64,000 nucleotides of DNA, from NCBI GenBank assembly GCA_027081115.1, contig JALWLD010000057.1:110397-174396 (forward strand), written 5' to 3'. The notes below the pieces were generated by a model that was not told the DNA's origin, did no database searches, and saw only the letters and a program-made list of their open reading frames with translations. Positions 1 to 9,628 of the stretch are shown in pieces (position 1 is the first letter of the stretch; every line of letters starts with the position of its first letter). The position numbers were made by a program, and so were the translations under genes. The stretch comes from Sulfurovum sp. (lineage in GTDB: Bacteria > Campylobacterota > Campylobacteria > Campylobacterales > Sulfurovaceae).

Positions 1-2870
1 TCTTTAACATTAAAGCAGATGTTAAAGTAGGCTCTGACAATCAACTGGTACTCTCTGATGTCAAAGATATTATTTCCAATGTAAGACGTGACATTCCTGC
101 AGATATGGATGAACCCATTGCAAAGATCACAGTACATGATTTCCCTCTGTTGCTTATAGCTATATCGGGTAATGTAGAGACTAAAAGACTTTTGGATGTG
201 GCAGAAGCCTTAAAGACAAAATTAAGTAATTACAAGGATTTAAGTGGGATTGCCATACGTGGTGATGCAGATGATGAAGTCCTCATACAGATTGATAATG
301 AAAAGTTGACAGCGTATGGGCTCTCCAAAGATGCTGTCTATAAAGCTATCTCTGCTTTGAGTTCTATTTTTCCTATTGGTACTATTGAACAGAAGGGAAA
401 CCACCTCTACCTCTCTACAATCAATGGAGAAAAATCTGTGGAAGCATTGGAATCAACACTCATTAACGTATCAGGAAAGAGAGTACGTCTGGGTGACATT
501 GCAACAGTTACGCTTGGCTTGAGTGAGAGTAAAGAGATTTCTCATTTCAATGGAGTTAAAAATATCTCTATTAACATTAACAAAACCAAACAAGGCAATG
601 CAATTGCCTTGAGTAAAGAGATCAAAGCACTGCTTGTTGAGTTTCAAAAAGAGTATGAAGATGTAAAGTTTGAAGCCTATACCGATACTTCTATTTGGAT
701 TAAGAACAGACTGAACCTTGTCTCATCCAATATTCTTTTTGGCCTTATTTTGGTCTTTTTAGCACTTTTTATGTCTGTCAACTATAAGATAGCCCTGGTA
801 GTTGCTATTGGTATTCCCGCTTCTTTTATGATTACCCTTATTGGTGCAGATATGATAGGTTACAGTCTCAATATGTTAACGCTTTTGGGTGCACTTATTG
901 CACTGGGAATGCTTGTCGATGAAGCCATTGTCGTAGCAGAAAACATATATCGGCATATGGAGATGGGGAAAACTCCTCGTGAAGCGGCTATAGATGGTTC
1001 GGTTGAAATGTTCCCTGCAGTATTGACAGCTACATTGACAACAGTCTTTGCATTTTTGCCACTGCTCATTTTGAGTGGGGAGATGGGTATGTTCATGAAA
1101 GTTTTGCCTGTGATGATCTCTATTTTACTGATCTCTTCACTCTTTGAAGCCTTTTATTTCCTGCCTTTACACTCTAAAGAGTTTTTTTCTATGAAAGACA
1201 CAAAGTCTGCACATGATCGCTCTGAATTTTGGCAAAAACTTGATGTAAAGTATGAAGCACTTTTATCAAAATTTTTAAAAAAGAAAAAACGTTCTTTGTT
1301 TGTTTTGGTTACTTTTATCATTGTTTTAACTATAGGTATGATGAGTTTAACCAAGTTTAAACTTTTCCCGGAATTTGACTCTACACAGATATATCTCAAT
1401 GGTAAAGTAGATGTCAATTCTAAACTTGAAGATACTGAAAAAAGAGTTACACAGATAGAAAAGGCCTTGTTGGAGTATTATAAGTCACATGGAGGAGAGA
1501 AAGAAGTTTCATCCATTACTTCTGTGATAGGGATACTTTTCAACTCTGACCAGACTTTTGAGACAGGAGATAACCTTTTCCATATTTTCATTAATCTGCA
1601 TGAAAAAGCCCCTGAAAACTTTTTTGATACCTATTTAAATCCTATTTTCTCATTGGAATATGATGGCTCAGATATGATACGTGAACAAAAAGCACAGGAG
1701 ATAGCCAAAAATACACAGGATGAAGTGATAAAGAAATTTAAAGCTATGAAGCTTTCTACAGGAAATAATATTTTTACTGAGATCAATCTCTTTGTACCAC
1801 AAACCGGGATTGTTGGCCATGATATTGAGATAGGGCTCAATACTATTGATGAGAAAAAACAGTTGGCTGCTATTGTCAAACTTAAGGAGGCTCTTGAAAA
1901 CATAGAAGGTGTGTTTGATGTGACAGACAATGCTACAGAGGGAGTTAAGGAACTTAAACTTCGTGTCAATGAATATGGCCAGATGTTAGGCTTCTCAGAA
2001 GCATATGTGGCTTCTTTGTTAAAAGGTACATTTCTTAAAGGTGAGTATGGAAAGATGTTTGATGACAAAGGGCTGATACGTGTACGCATTGAAGATCCAG
2101 ATAAAGATGAAAACCTTGATATCAAGTCCGTTAAACTGACCACGCCTGATGGTCAACAGGTAGTCAGATTGGATGATATTTGTGATTTCATCTATAAAAA
2201 ATCATATGTTAAGATTTTTAAAGAAGATGGAGACAGAGTACGTACAGTGATTGCCAGAGTGGAGAGTAAGACGGTGTTAGCCACAGAAGTAATGCAGCAG
2301 ATCAAACCTCTTTTAGAAGAATTTGAAAAAGAGGGTACCCATGTTATTGTCAAAGGAGAAGAGAAAGAGAACAATCAGATGAAAAAAGAGATGTCTGAAG
2401 CTGCCCTCATCGCTATTTTTCTTATCTTTATTTCTTTAGTCTGGATGTTTAATTCATTGGTTTTGCCATTGATCATTATCTCTACTATACCACTCTCTAT
2501 TGTGGGTGCTTTGGTGGGTACTTATATCATGGGTATTAATATGACTCTGCCAGGTATTATGGGGATGATCGGTCTTGCGGGTGTTGTAGTAAATGATGGA
2601 TTGATCATGTTGAGTTTTATCAAAGAGAGTAAAAACCATAATGAAATGAAAAAGAGGGCAGGACACAGGCTTAGACCGATACTGCTTACCTCTGTGACTA
2701 CGGTACTGGGCCTCTCTTCCATGATCTTCTTTGCGAGTGGGCAAGCACTCATCATCCAGCCTATGGCGATCTCTCTGGGCTTTGGTATTGCTTGGGCAAC
2801 GATACTGAATCTCTATTATGTTCCTTTACTTTACTCTGTTATTTATAAAGTACCTGAAGCATCAAAGTAG
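1..2870 (+). CDS. RND family efflux transporter permease (5'-partial)
   Basis: This is the C-terminal 955 residues of an inner-membrane RND (AcrB/CusA-type) proton-driven exporter. The frame is open from base 3, so the true start lies outside the window; full-length relatives have about 1,020-1,050 residues. Visible are two membrane blocks separated by a large periplasmic porter domain. The first block holds the TM4 proton-relay motif as GMLVDEAIVVAEN, with Asp-Glu where AcrB has Asp-Asp. The second holds the late-TM lysine region (SFIKESKN). The substrate cannot be told from sequence. Its adaptor and outer-membrane partner would lie upstream. It is a different subfamily from the RND pump at 36.4 kb. 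Confidence 0.93.
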   Translation, partial: FNIKADVKVGSDNQLVLSDVKDIISNVRRDIPADMDEPIAKITVHDFPLLLIAISGNVETKRLLDVAEALKTKLSNYKDLSGIAIRGDADDEVLIQIDNEKLTAYGLSKDAVYKAISALSSIFPIGTIEQKGNHLYLSTINGEKSVEALESTLINVSGKRVRLGDIATVTLGLSESKEISHFNGVKNISININKTKQGNAIALSKEIKALLVEFQKEYEDVKFEAYTDTSIWIKNRLNLVSSNILFGLILVFLALFMSVNYKIALVVAIGIPASFMITLIGADMIGYSLNMLTLLGALIALGMLVDEAIVVAENIYRHMEMGKTPREAAIDGSVEMFPAVLTATLTTVFAFLPLLILSGEMGMFMKVLPVMISILLISSLFEAFYFLPLHSKEFFSMKDTKSAHDRSEFWQKLDVKYEALLSKFLKKKKRSLFVLVTFIIVLTIGMMSLTKFKLFPEFDSTQIYLNGKVDVNSKLEDTEKRVTQIEKALLEYYKSHGGEKEVSSITSVIGILFNSDQTFETGDNLFHIFINLHEKAPENFFDTYLNPIFSLEYDGSDMIREQKAQEIAKNTQDEVIKKFKAMKLSTGNNIFTEINLFVPQTGIVGHDIEIGLNTIDEKKQLAAIVKLKEALENIEGVFDVTDNATEGVKELKLRVNEYGQMLGFSEAYVASLLKGTFLKGEYGKMFDDKGLIRVRIEDPDKDENLDIKSVKLTTPDGQQVVRLDDICDFIYKKSYVKIFKEDGDRVRTVIARVESKTVLATEVMQQIKPLLEEFEKEGTHVIVKGEEKENNQMKKEMSEAALIAIFLIFISLVWMFNSLVLPLIIISTIPLSIVGALVGTYIMGINMTLPGIMGMIGLAGVVVNDGLIMLSFIKESKNHNEMKKRAGHRLRPILLTSVTTVLGLSSMIFFASGQALIIQPMAISLGFGIAWATILNLYYVPLLYSVIYKVPEASK

Positions 2871-2899
2871 AAGTAAAAGGAAGATTAACAATTTTTGGC

Positions 2900-2905
2900 T
2901 ATAAT
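2900..2905 (+). promoter_or_regulatory. Predicted -10 element (TATAAT) for the DUF2018-ispB-hemA-proS operon
   Basis: A perfect TATAAT lies 38 bp upstream of the DUF2018 start, in the 73-bp gap after the RND gene. No convincing -35 is seen, as is usual for epsilonproteobacterial sigma-70 promoters. It probably drives the closely spaced genes up to at least the DsbC-like gene. Confidence 0.5.
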
Positions 2906-2943
2906 AATTTCCTTTAAAAATAATAAGATATAGGATAAAAAAT

Positions 2944-3243
2944 ATGAGCAATTATATCGATGAAGATGATGATTATGGTGATTATAAAGATGACTTTTGG
3001 GGACGTTCTCCACAGTCTAGTTACTTTGAAATAGCAAAAACTGCTAACCAGAATGTAGTAGAGACAGAACTTGAGGCTGTCTTTAGACGATTGGCAGTGG
3101 CCGAGCGTATGCTTGAAGAGAGAGGTCTTGATGAGGCACTTGAGCAAGAGATCTCTGCTACAATGATTGACAAAGATATCGATGGTAGAATGATGACTGT
3201 GTTCATTGACCTAGTTGCAAATATTGTGACGAAGTGCGAATAA
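2944..3243 (+). CDS. DUF2018 family protein (HP0242-like)
   Basis: A 99-residue protein with an acidic, Asp/Tyr-rich N-terminus followed by helical sequence. The segment from residue 20 to the end (FEIAKTANQ, LEAVFRRLAV, then VFIDLVANIV near the C-terminus) resembles the small epsilonproteobacterial DUF2018 family; from memory, H. pylori HP0242 is a member with an unusual intertwined dimer fold. The neighbours support this: in H. pylori the same family precedes ispB, hemA, proS and hemC. It is cytoplasmic, with no signal peptide or membrane segment. Function is unknown. It probably starts the operon, 15 bp before the prenyl synthase. Confidence 0.8.
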   Translation: MSNYIDEDDDYGDYKDDFWGRSPQSSYFEIAKTANQNVVETELEAVFRRLAVAERMLEERGLDEALEQEISATMIDKDIDGRMMTVFIDLVANIVTKCE

Positions 3244-3258
3244 GCAAATAGGATCAAA

Positions 3259-4155
3259 ATGTTAAGTGCCGTAGAGAGAAAAATAGAACAGTTCGTTGCT
3301 GATTTAAATGACAAAGAAGTTACTGCGCTATATGCTAAGTTGCCACAGGGAAAAAGATTGCGTGCAAAGCTGATCTTGAAGATTGCAGGCAATACTCTAC
3401 CTGTAGTAAAAACAGCTGCAGTGGTGGAGATGATCCATGCAGCGAGTTTATTGCATGATGATGTCATAGATGATGCTTTTACCAGACGTTCTAAACCTTC
3501 TCTCAATGCACTCTACGGAAATAAAACAGCCATTATGCTTGGTGATATTCTCTACTCTAAAGGCTTTTTTGAACTCAACAATATCTCAGCAGAAGTCTCT
3601 AGAATGGTTTCAAATGCGGTGACACAGCTTAGCCTTGGTGAGTTGAAGGATGTCTCTTTATCTAAGTCTTTTAATTTAGATAAAGAGATCTATCTAGAGA
3701 TGATCTACCAGAAAACTGCATCACTTATTGAAGCATCTGCTGGTGCTGCTGCAATCTTGGCAGGGAAACCCAAAGAGGTCTATATGACCTATGGTAGAAA
3801 TCTGGGACTTGCTTTTCAGATGATTGATGATCTTCTGGATATCACTTCAGATGCCAAAACACTTGGAAAGCCGGCTTTACATGATTTTGTAGAGGGTAAG
3901 ACAACACTGCCTTATATCTATTTGTATGAAGTATTAAGTAAAGAGGAACAAGAGAAATTATCTATACTGCATGCCAAAGTATTGACTAAAGAGGAACAGT
4001 CCTGGATACTCTTAAAGATGCAGGAACATCAGATTATTGAAAGATCTTATTTTGAAGCTAAAGAACTTATAGAAGAAGCTATAGAGTTGATGGATTCTCA
4101 TGGTGAAGAGGCACTTTCAGGCATTGCCAAAGAGATGATAGAGAGGGATTTTTAA
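3259..4155 (+). CDS. ispB: Polyprenyl (octaprenyl-type) diphosphate synthase
   Basis: A trans-isoprenyl diphosphate synthase of 298 residues that condenses IPP units onto allylic diphosphates to make the quinone side chain. Both Asp-rich Mg-diphosphate sites are present: DDVID at residues 67-71 and the MIDDLLD second motif near residue 190; GKRLR near residue 31 is the usual basic patch. Length fits the family. It shares one base with the hemA start (TAATG), so the two are translationally coupled. A menaquinone side chain is likely given the phylum, but chain length cannot be read from sequence. Confidence 0.92.
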   Translation: MLSAVERKIEQFVADLNDKEVTALYAKLPQGKRLRAKLILKIAGNTLPVVKTAAVVEMIHAASLLHDDVIDDAFTRRSKPSLNALYGNKTAIMLGDILYSKGFFELNNISAEVSRMVSNAVTQLSLGELKDVSLSKSFNLDKEIYLEMIYQKTASLIEASAGAAAILAGKPKEVYMTYGRNLGLAFQMIDDLLDITSDAKTLGKPALHDFVEGKTTLPYIYLYEVLSKEEQEKLSILHAKVLTKEEQSWILLKMQEHQIIERSYFEAKELIEEAIELMDSHGEEALSGIAKEMIERDF

Positions 4156-5462
4156 TGTATTATCAGGTCATCAGTTTTTCACATAAAACTTGTGAACAGG
4201 CAATGAGAGAGAAGTTGGCTTTTGCTACAGATGAAGAGAAGAAAATTTTCTTAGACCAATTGGTTAGTTTTGAATTTGTACATGAAGCATTTGTGGTTTC
4301 TACCTGTAATCGCGTAGATGTTGTTATGGCAACAAGAGACAATTTTTCATCGTACCATGCTGTACTGGGATTGATCTCACAAAAATCTGATGTGAATTTT
4401 TATGAAGTCAAGTCTACTGCAAAACGTGTGGATGATGAAGAAGCTGTTGCACACGTCTTTTCTGTAGTCTCCTCTTTAGATTCTTTGGTTGTGGGAGAAT
4501 CTCAGATTACTGGACAGGTTAAAGAGGCGTTTAAATTTTCTGTTCAGAACGGTACAGCAGGACGCAAACTCAATAGATTGCTCTCTTACGCAGTGAAGTG
4601 TGCAGCAGAAGTGAGGAATGCTACCAATATTTCTCAAAATCCTATCTCTATAGCTTCAGTAGCTGTAGCACAGGCACATAAAATACTCGGAGACAATATT
4701 CAGGGTATGAAAGCCATCATTGTGGGTGCTGGTGATATGGGAGTGCTTGCTGCAAAACATTTGCTAAGAGTAGGCTGTGATGTGGTTCTCATAGGACGTG
4801 ACCTTGAAAAGACACAAGCAGTAGCAGATTCATTGGGTGAAAATGTCAAAGCAGATACTATTGATACCTTGGCAAAATATTTGAACCGTTACAGACTTGT
4901 ATTTTCTGCAACCTCTTCTCCTGAACCGGTAATAACACGTGAGCTTATTGAAAACGAGACGTTACCAAGACACTGGTTTGATATGGCTATTCCTCGTGAT
5001 ATTGAAGAAATGGGTCTTGAAAAACTAGAATTGTTTCGCATTGATGATCTTCGCTCTATATCCAATGATAATCATGCACTGCGTGAAGAACAGGCTGTCA
5101 GAGCTGCTGAAATCGTTGAAAGATACAAAGAAGAGTTTTATGCCTGGCTAAGAGCACTCTCGGTAGAACCAGTTATTAAGAAGATGCGTGAAGATGTGGC
5201 AGAAGCTATTGACAAAGAGATGAAACGGGCATTGAAAAAAGGCTTTGTTCCTAAAGAATATGAGGAGAATATGCGAAAAATGGCGGCGCAGATGTTTAAC
5301 CGTTTCCTTCATGATCCCACTCAGAATCTTAGACGTTCATCTACAGCAAAAGAGAATGCAAACTGTATCGAATCATTTAAACAGATGTTTGAGATAGATA
5401 CAGAAGCAATTGACGTAAAACAATATAAAAATGATCATCATACAAAAGGATACAGCGCGTGA
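4155..5462 (+). CDS. hemA: Glutamyl-tRNA reductase
   Basis: Makes glutamate-1-semialdehyde from glutamyl-tRNA with NADPH, the first step of C5-pathway haem synthesis. The catalytic cysteine is C51 in STCNRVD. The signature [16 protein letters not shown] follows near residue 113, then a Rossmann NADPH domain ([14 protein letters not shown], near 190) and a helical dimerisation tail. Its 435 residues fit the family. It sits between ispB and proS and overlaps each (1 and 4 bp). hemC lies 3 kb downstream on the same strand, so the locus carries two haem-pathway steps. Confidence 0.96.
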   Translation: MYYQVISFSHKTCEQAMREKLAFATDEEKKIFLDQLVSFEFVHEAFVVSTCNRVDVVMATRDNFSSYHAVLGLISQKSDVNFYEVKSTAKRVDDEEAVAHVFSVVSSLDSLVVGESQITGQVKEAFKFSVQNGTAGRKLNRLLSYAVKCAAEVRNATNISQNPISIASVAVAQAHKILGDNIQGMKAIIVGAGDMGVLAAKHLLRVGCDVVLIGRDLEKTQAVADSLGENVKADTIDTLAKYLNRYRLVFSATSSPEPVITRELIENETLPRHWFDMAIPRDIEEMGLEKLELFRIDDLRSISNDNHALREEQAVRAAEIVERYKEEFYAWLRALSVEPVIKKMREDVAEAIDKEMKRALKKGFVPKEYEENMRKMAAQMFNRFLHDPTQNLRRSSTAKENANCIESFKQMFEIDTEAIDVKQYKNDHHTKGYSA

Positions 5463-7165
5463 GATTTTCAAGACTATTGGTTCCGACCACAAAAGAGACA
5501 CCTAATGATGCTACATTGGCAAGTCATATTTATCTTATCCGTGGAGGATTCATCCAATCCGTAGGTGGTTCGGGACTTTACAACTTTTTACCTTTGGGTA
5601 AAAAAGTATTGGACAAAGTACGTGCGGTTGTTAAAGAGGAGTTAGACAAAGTAGGATGCCAGGAAGTTGCATTAAGTTTTGTGACACCGGCTTCTCTTTG
5701 GGAGGAAAGTGGACGTTTTGAGAAGTATGGGAAAGAGCTTCTTCGTTTTAAAGACAGAAAGAACAATGACTTCATCTTGGGGCCGACTCATGAAGAGATG
5801 ATGGTGAATATGGTAAGACAGACAGTAAAAAGTTATAAGCAGCTACCATTAAATCTTTACCAGATAAATCTAAAATTTCGTGATGAGATTAGACCACGTT
5901 TTGGTTTAATGCGTGGACGTGAATTTCTGATGAAAGATGGTTATAGTTTCCATGCTTCGCAGGAAGATATGGAGCGTGAGTTCAATTTGATGGAAGAGAC
6001 CTATAAAAAAATCTTTACGCGTTTAGGACTTGAATTTAGAGTAGTTGCTGCAGATTCTGGTGCCATTGGCGGTTCTGGGTCTAAAGAATTTATGGTACTT
6101 GCTGATTCAGGGGAAGATACCATAGTAGTTTGTGACAACTGTGACTATGGTGCAAACATCGAAGCGGCCATTCGTCAAGAGAAAGTTTGTGAAGCAGAAG
6201 CACCGGAAGCTGTTTTTTCAAAGTTTCATACGCCTGATACGAAAACTATTGAAGCATTGAGTACATTTTTCCATGTAGACCCATATTATTTGGTAAAGAC
6301 AGTGGCTAAAAAGGCTTTATATGATGAAGGGAAATCAGAAACAGTACTATTTGCACTTAGAGGTTCTGATGAACTGCAAGAAGTTAAAGCCTGTAATGCT
6401 GTAGGTGCGAATGATTTGATAGAGGTTACAGAAGAGGAGTTGTCCGAAGCAGGATTGGTTGCAGGTTATATGGGGCCTACTACTGCACCTGAAGGTATTA
6501 AAGTAGTCTATGATAATAATATGAAAAATGCCTCTTCTATGATTTGTGGTGCCAATGAAGAGGATTATCATTTGATAGGGAATGATTTTAAAGGTATTGA
6601 TGCTGCTTATGCAGACTTAGTAGCGGTCCAAGAGAATGATCTCTGTAGCTGTTGCGGAGAACCTCTACGTTACACTAAAGGAATAGAAGCAGGGCATATC
6701 TTCCAGCTTGGTACGCAATATTCTAAGCCATTGGGTGCAAATTTCTTAGATGAAAACGGAAAAGCACAACCAATGGTCATGGGAACATACGGTATTGGAG
6801 TGAGTCGTCTGCTAGCAGCCATTATCGAACAAAATCACGATGATAAAGGTTGTATCTGGACCAAAGCGTCTGCACCGTTTGATCTACAGATATTAGTCTC
6901 AAATATAAAAGATGAAGCACAACTTGCTTTAGGTGAGAAACTCTATGCTTCTATGCTTGAAAAAGGTGTAGATGTACTTTTAGATGAGCGTAAAGACCGT
7001 TTTGGTGCAAAAATGAAAGATTATGAACTGTTAGGTGTCCCATACGCCGTGGTCATTGGTAAGAAACTGGCTGATGGTTTGGTCGAATTTGTAACACGTG
7101 ATGGTATGGTCAAAGAAGAGATATCTATTGATGCAATCTCTCCTCTATTAAATGAGAAGTTTTAA
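5459..7165 (+). CDS. proS: Prolyl-tRNA synthetase (bacterial type with editing insert)
   Basis: A class II aminoacyl-tRNA synthetase of 568 residues that charges tRNA-Pro. It begins with GTG overlapping the hemA stop (GTGA). Class II motif 1 lies in the first 90 residues, motif 2 around [21 protein letters not shown] and motif 3 around [13 protein letters not shown]. The YbaK-like editing insertion lies between motifs 2 and 3 (about residues 220-390), and an anticodon-binding domain ends the protein. Fully canonical. Its neighbourhood with hemA and hemC matches H. pylori. Confidence 0.97.
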   Translation: MRFSRLLVPTTKETPNDATLASHIYLIRGGFIQSVGGSGLYNFLPLGKKVLDKVRAVVKEELDKVGCQEVALSFVTPASLWEESGRFEKYGKELLRFKDRKNNDFILGPTHEEMMVNMVRQTVKSYKQLPLNLYQINLKFRDEIRPRFGLMRGREFLMKDGYSFHASQEDMEREFNLMEETYKKIFTRLGLEFRVVAADSGAIGGSGSKEFMVLADSGEDTIVVCDNCDYGANIEAAIRQEKVCEAEAPEAVFSKFHTPDTKTIEALSTFFHVDPYYLVKTVAKKALYDEGKSETVLFALRGSDELQEVKACNAVGANDLIEVTEEELSEAGLVAGYMGPTTAPEGIKVVYDNNMKNASSMICGANEEDYHLIGNDFKGIDAAYADLVAVQENDLCSCCGEPLRYTKGIEAGHIFQLGTQYSKPLGANFLDENGKAQPMVMGTYGIGVSRLLAAIIEQNHDDKGCIWTKASAPFDLQILVSNIKDEAQLALGEKLYASMLEKGVDVLLDERKDRFGAKMKDYELLGVPYAVVIGKKLADGLVEFVTRDGMVKEEISIDAISPLLNEKF

Positions 7166-7168
7166 ACT

Positions 7169-7588
7169 ATGTTCTTAGCCATTCCTTTTTTCCTTATTGA
7201 ATTGTATTTATCACTAAAGACAGGAGAAACCATCGGTTTCTTCTGGTCAGTTATTTGGATCATCTCTTCAGCAGTTCTTGGAATGATCTTTTTGCAGAAC
7301 TCTCCACATGCTATTATGGGGCAGATGCAATCGGTGCAAAGAGGTAAATTGAATCTAAAAAAGTTTCAAGATGCCAGTATGGCATATTTTGTTGGATCAA
7401 TTTTACTTATTATCCCCGGGGTATTTTCTGATTTTATGGGTGTGATTGCTTTAGGTTACACAATGTATTTACGTTTAGTTGCTAAAATAACACCTGAACA
7501 AACAAATTTTCAAAAAAACAAAGGAGATGACAATGTCATTGACGTCGAAATTATTGACGAGCACACTGATCGCATCAACCGTTCTTAG
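7169..7588 (+). CDS. fxsA: FxsA family cytoplasmic-membrane protein
   Basis: A 139-residue membrane protein. The N-terminus (FLAIPFFLIELYLSL) and the GFFWSVIWIISSAVLG segment are typical of FxsA, known in E. coli for relieving phage T7 exclusion when overproduced. About four hydrophobic segments are followed by a hydrophilic tail ending in an acidic VIDVEII motif. It starts 3 bp after proS. Its last 56 bases overlap the start of the DsbC-like gene in another frame. The native role is not established. Confidence 0.85.
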   Translation: MFLAIPFFLIELYLSLKTGETIGFFWSVIWIISSAVLGMIFLQNSPHAIMGQMQSVQRGKLNLKKFQDASMAYFVGSILLIIPGVFSDFMGVIALGYTMYLRLVAKITPEQTNFQKNKGDDNVIDVEIIDEHTDRINRS

Positions 7589-8366
7589 TGCCAATGCAGT
7601 ACCTGATAACAAAACACTTGTAAAGTATGTAAAAAGAAATATTGTAAAAAACCCACAAGTAAAAGTAAAGGGTGTTACCCTTATAGAGAAGAAGACACAT
7701 AAAGATCTTCCAGGGTGGACTATCTTGTTAACTACCATGGACTTGGAATATCAGAAAAAAGAGATCCATGCCCCTGAAATGATGTTTATAAAAGATGGCC
7801 TTATTACCGGTCACCTGGTCAACCAGAAGACAGGGAATGACTATAGAAATGAGATCAAACCAACGGTTCCCAAGACTATGTATGATGCAAAACATCTTCT
7901 CTTTGGAAATAAAGATGCAAAACACAAGATCCTGGTGTTCTCAGATCCACAGTGTCCTTTCTGCCAAGAAGTCGTACCTGCCATCTTTAAAGCAGCAAAA
8001 GAGCACCCTGAAACCATTGGGGTTTACTATTACCATTTGCCACTCTTGAGAATTCACCCGGTATCGGGTATTTTGACAAAAGTGATGCATATAGCTCAAG
8101 AGCAGGGGAAACTTGATATAGTTGAGAAGATGTATACACTTAAAATCAACCCGCAAGAGACCAATATGAAAAAAGTGCTGGCAGCTATTAAAAAGCATAC
8201 AGGTTTTGTAGTGACAGAAGCAGAGCTTAAAGCCAAAGAGGTAGAAAAAGCACTCAAAGAGGATGAACTTGCGGCTTCAAAACTTATGGTGAGTGGAACA
8301 CCAACTGTTTATATAGATGGTGAGTGGGATAAAATGAGAAACGGGTACGAAAAACTTATAAAATGA
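7533..8366 (+). CDS. Periplasmic DsbC/DsbA-like thiol:disulfide oxidoreductase
   Basis: A 277-residue exported thioredoxin-fold protein. A signal peptide (about residues 1-22, ending near SANA) is followed by a 90-residue dimerisation-like domain and a C-terminal thioredoxin domain with the CPFC active site at C141-C144 and the cis-proline loop VSGTPTVYI near residue 250. The start is set by the AAGGAG at 7521-7526: the ATG at 7533 is 6 bp away, whereas the ATG at 7527 abuts it. The layout (N-terminal domain plus CxxC domain) suggests an isomerase or oxidase of the epsilonproteobacterial HP0231-like group. Which direction it works in cannot be told. Confidence 0.86.
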   Translation: MSLTSKLLTSTLIASTVLSANAVPDNKTLVKYVKRNIVKNPQVKVKGVTLIEKKTHKDLPGWTILLTTMDLEYQKKEIHAPEMMFIKDGLITGHLVNQKTGNDYRNEIKPTVPKTMYDAKHLLFGNKDAKHKILVFSDPQCPFCQEVVPAIFKAAKEHPETIGVYYYHLPLLRIHPVSGILTKVMHIAQEQGKLDIVEKMYTLKINPQETNMKKVLAAIKKHTGFVVTEAELKAKEVEKALKEDELAASKLMVSGTPTVYIDGEWDKMRNGYEKLIK

Positions 8367-8413
8367 GAAGCGTTAGATAAACGACAATAATTTGTCGTTT
8401 ATAGATTTGGAAC
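8364..8413 (+). repeat. Intergenic hairpin repeat, copy A
   Basis: A roughly 50-bp element beginning at the TGA stop of the DsbC-like gene. It contains a perfect 11-bp inverted repeat (8377-8387 with 8392-8402, loop TAAT). The same element, 38 of 50 positions identical without gaps, follows another gene at 15339-15388, again beginning exactly at the stop codon. No T-tract follows, so it is not a standard intrinsic terminator. It may be a terminator, processing or stability element between the DsbC-like gene and hemC. Confidence 0.7.
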
Positions 8414-8459
8414 AGAAATGGTCTGAATGAAGAGTAGCATAAAGGAAAGAGGGAATTTT

Positions 8460-9413
8460 TTGGAAAAACTAATCATAGCAACAAGAGCAAGTAATCTTGC
8501 TCTCTGGCAAGCCTACCACATCAAAGAGAGAATTGAAAGTTCTTTTCCTGAAGTGACAGTAGAACTCAACGAGATCACATCAAAAGGTGACAAGATACTA
8601 GATAAACCTCTTGCCCTCATAGGTGGCAAAGGGCACTTTACCAAAGAGTTGGAAGATGAAATGCTTGCAGGTAATGCACATTTGGCAGTACACTCTTTAA
8701 AAGATGTACCAACCTACATTCCAGAAGGTTTAGAACTTTGTGCCATTACAAAACGTCAAGAGCAGAGTGATGTACTCCTCTCTCATACCTATAAAAGCCT
8801 AGATGAACTTCCTGAAGGTGCAACTGTTGGTACAACAAGTTTGAGAAGACGTATGCAACTCTTAGAAAAGCGTCCTGACCTTAAAGTTAAAGAGTTAAGG
8901 GGAAATGTTAACACACGCCTTAGAAAGCTTAAAGAGGGGCAGTATGATGCCATTATCTTGGCATACATTGGTCTTTACAGACTAGACCTTCTTAAAGACA
9001 TTCCTTTTGTAGAGAAACTGGATTTTTTTATCCCTCCTATGGGGCAGGCAGCACTGGGTATTGAGATTGTCAGTTCTGATGATAGAGTACGTCAGATAGC
9101 GATGTCTTTAAATGATGAAAATTCATTTATATGTACAAAACTAGAACGTGACTTTGTTTCTAAAATAGGAGCAGGATGTTCTGCTCCTGTGGCAGTAAAT
9201 GCTGTTATTTCAGGGAATGATATCACCGTTAAGGCTATGCTTGGTTTTCCAAATGGTACTAACATTATGCATAAAGAGCTGACATCTACAGTTCAAGACT
9301 GTACTTTCCTTGGTGAGCAGTTAGCTGAAGTGATGATCAAAGAAGGTGCTTTAGAGATACTCTCAAAAGCAGAAGAGATTGCCTTTAAAGATGAAATGCC
9401 AGAAAGACTTTGA
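8460..9413 (+). CDS. hemC: Hydroxymethylbilane synthase (porphobilinogen deaminase)
   Basis: Polymerises four porphobilinogen molecules into hydroxymethylbilane in haem synthesis. Family signatures: IIATRASNLALWQA at the N-terminus, HSLKDVP near residue 78, GTTSLRRRMQL, LRGNVNTRL, and the dipyrromethane-cofactor cysteine C240 in GAGCSAPVA. I prefer the TTG at 8460: it gives the usual N-terminus and a 317-residue protein, with GAGGG about 6 bp upstream. The in-frame ATG at 8427 would add 11 atypical residues. The gene follows the hairpin repeat that separates it from the DsbC-like gene. Confidence 0.95.
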   Translation: MEKLIIATRASNLALWQAYHIKERIESSFPEVTVELNEITSKGDKILDKPLALIGGKGHFTKELEDEMLAGNAHLAVHSLKDVPTYIPEGLELCAITKRQEQSDVLLSHTYKSLDELPEGATVGTTSLRRRMQLLEKRPDLKVKELRGNVNTRLRKLKEGQYDAIILAYIGLYRLDLLKDIPFVEKLDFFIPPMGQAALGIEIVSSDDRVRQIAMSLNDENSFICTKLERDFVSKIGAGCSAPVAVNAVISGNDITVKAMLGFPNGTNIMHKELTSTVQDCTFLGEQLAEVMIKEGALEILSKAEEIAFKDEMPERL

Positions 9414-9420
9414 TCTCTAC

Positions 9421-9445
9421 GAAATGCGTTACTTGAATGCATTTC
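9421..9445 (+). terminator. Hairpin after hemC (possible terminator)
   Basis: A 10-bp stem with one G-T wobble (GAAATGCGTT pairing with AATGCATTTC) and loop ACTTG starts 8 bases after the hemC stop. It is not followed by a T-run. It resembles the other stop-proximal hairpins in this window (8377, 15353, 45491, 54906). Confidence 0.45.
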
Positions 9446-9587
9446 ATCCCTACTCCCCATAATTTAAATAGTATTCAATGTTTATATATGCCCAAAGTTG
9501 TTGAAAAATTAATTTTAAGAGATTCTTTTTGTATGTAAAAGTAATTATATGATTTATAAATAAAAAGTTTGCAAATGAAGAGGAGTT

Positions 9588-9615
9588 AAAAAAGTTCCAC
9601 CAAGCCAAAAGGCTT
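9588..9615 (-). terminator. Likely terminator of the outer-membrane barrel gene
   Basis: Downstream of the stop on the minus strand, AAGCC and GGCTT form a 5-bp stem around a TTTT loop (9602-9615), with a T6 tract (A-run 9588-9593 on the plus strand) about 8 nt later. The stem is short, so confidence is moderate. Confidence 0.45.
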
Positions 9616-9628
9616 AGTAGAGTAGTTC

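Noticed and set aside
1631-2143. Long open frames opposite the RND genes and other large genes (for example 170 codons here, 161 codons at 3021-3506, 161 codons at 58609-59094)
   Set aside because: They mirror the codon structure of clear genes on the other strand and show Ser/Leu/Ile- or repeat-biased composition without ribosome sites.
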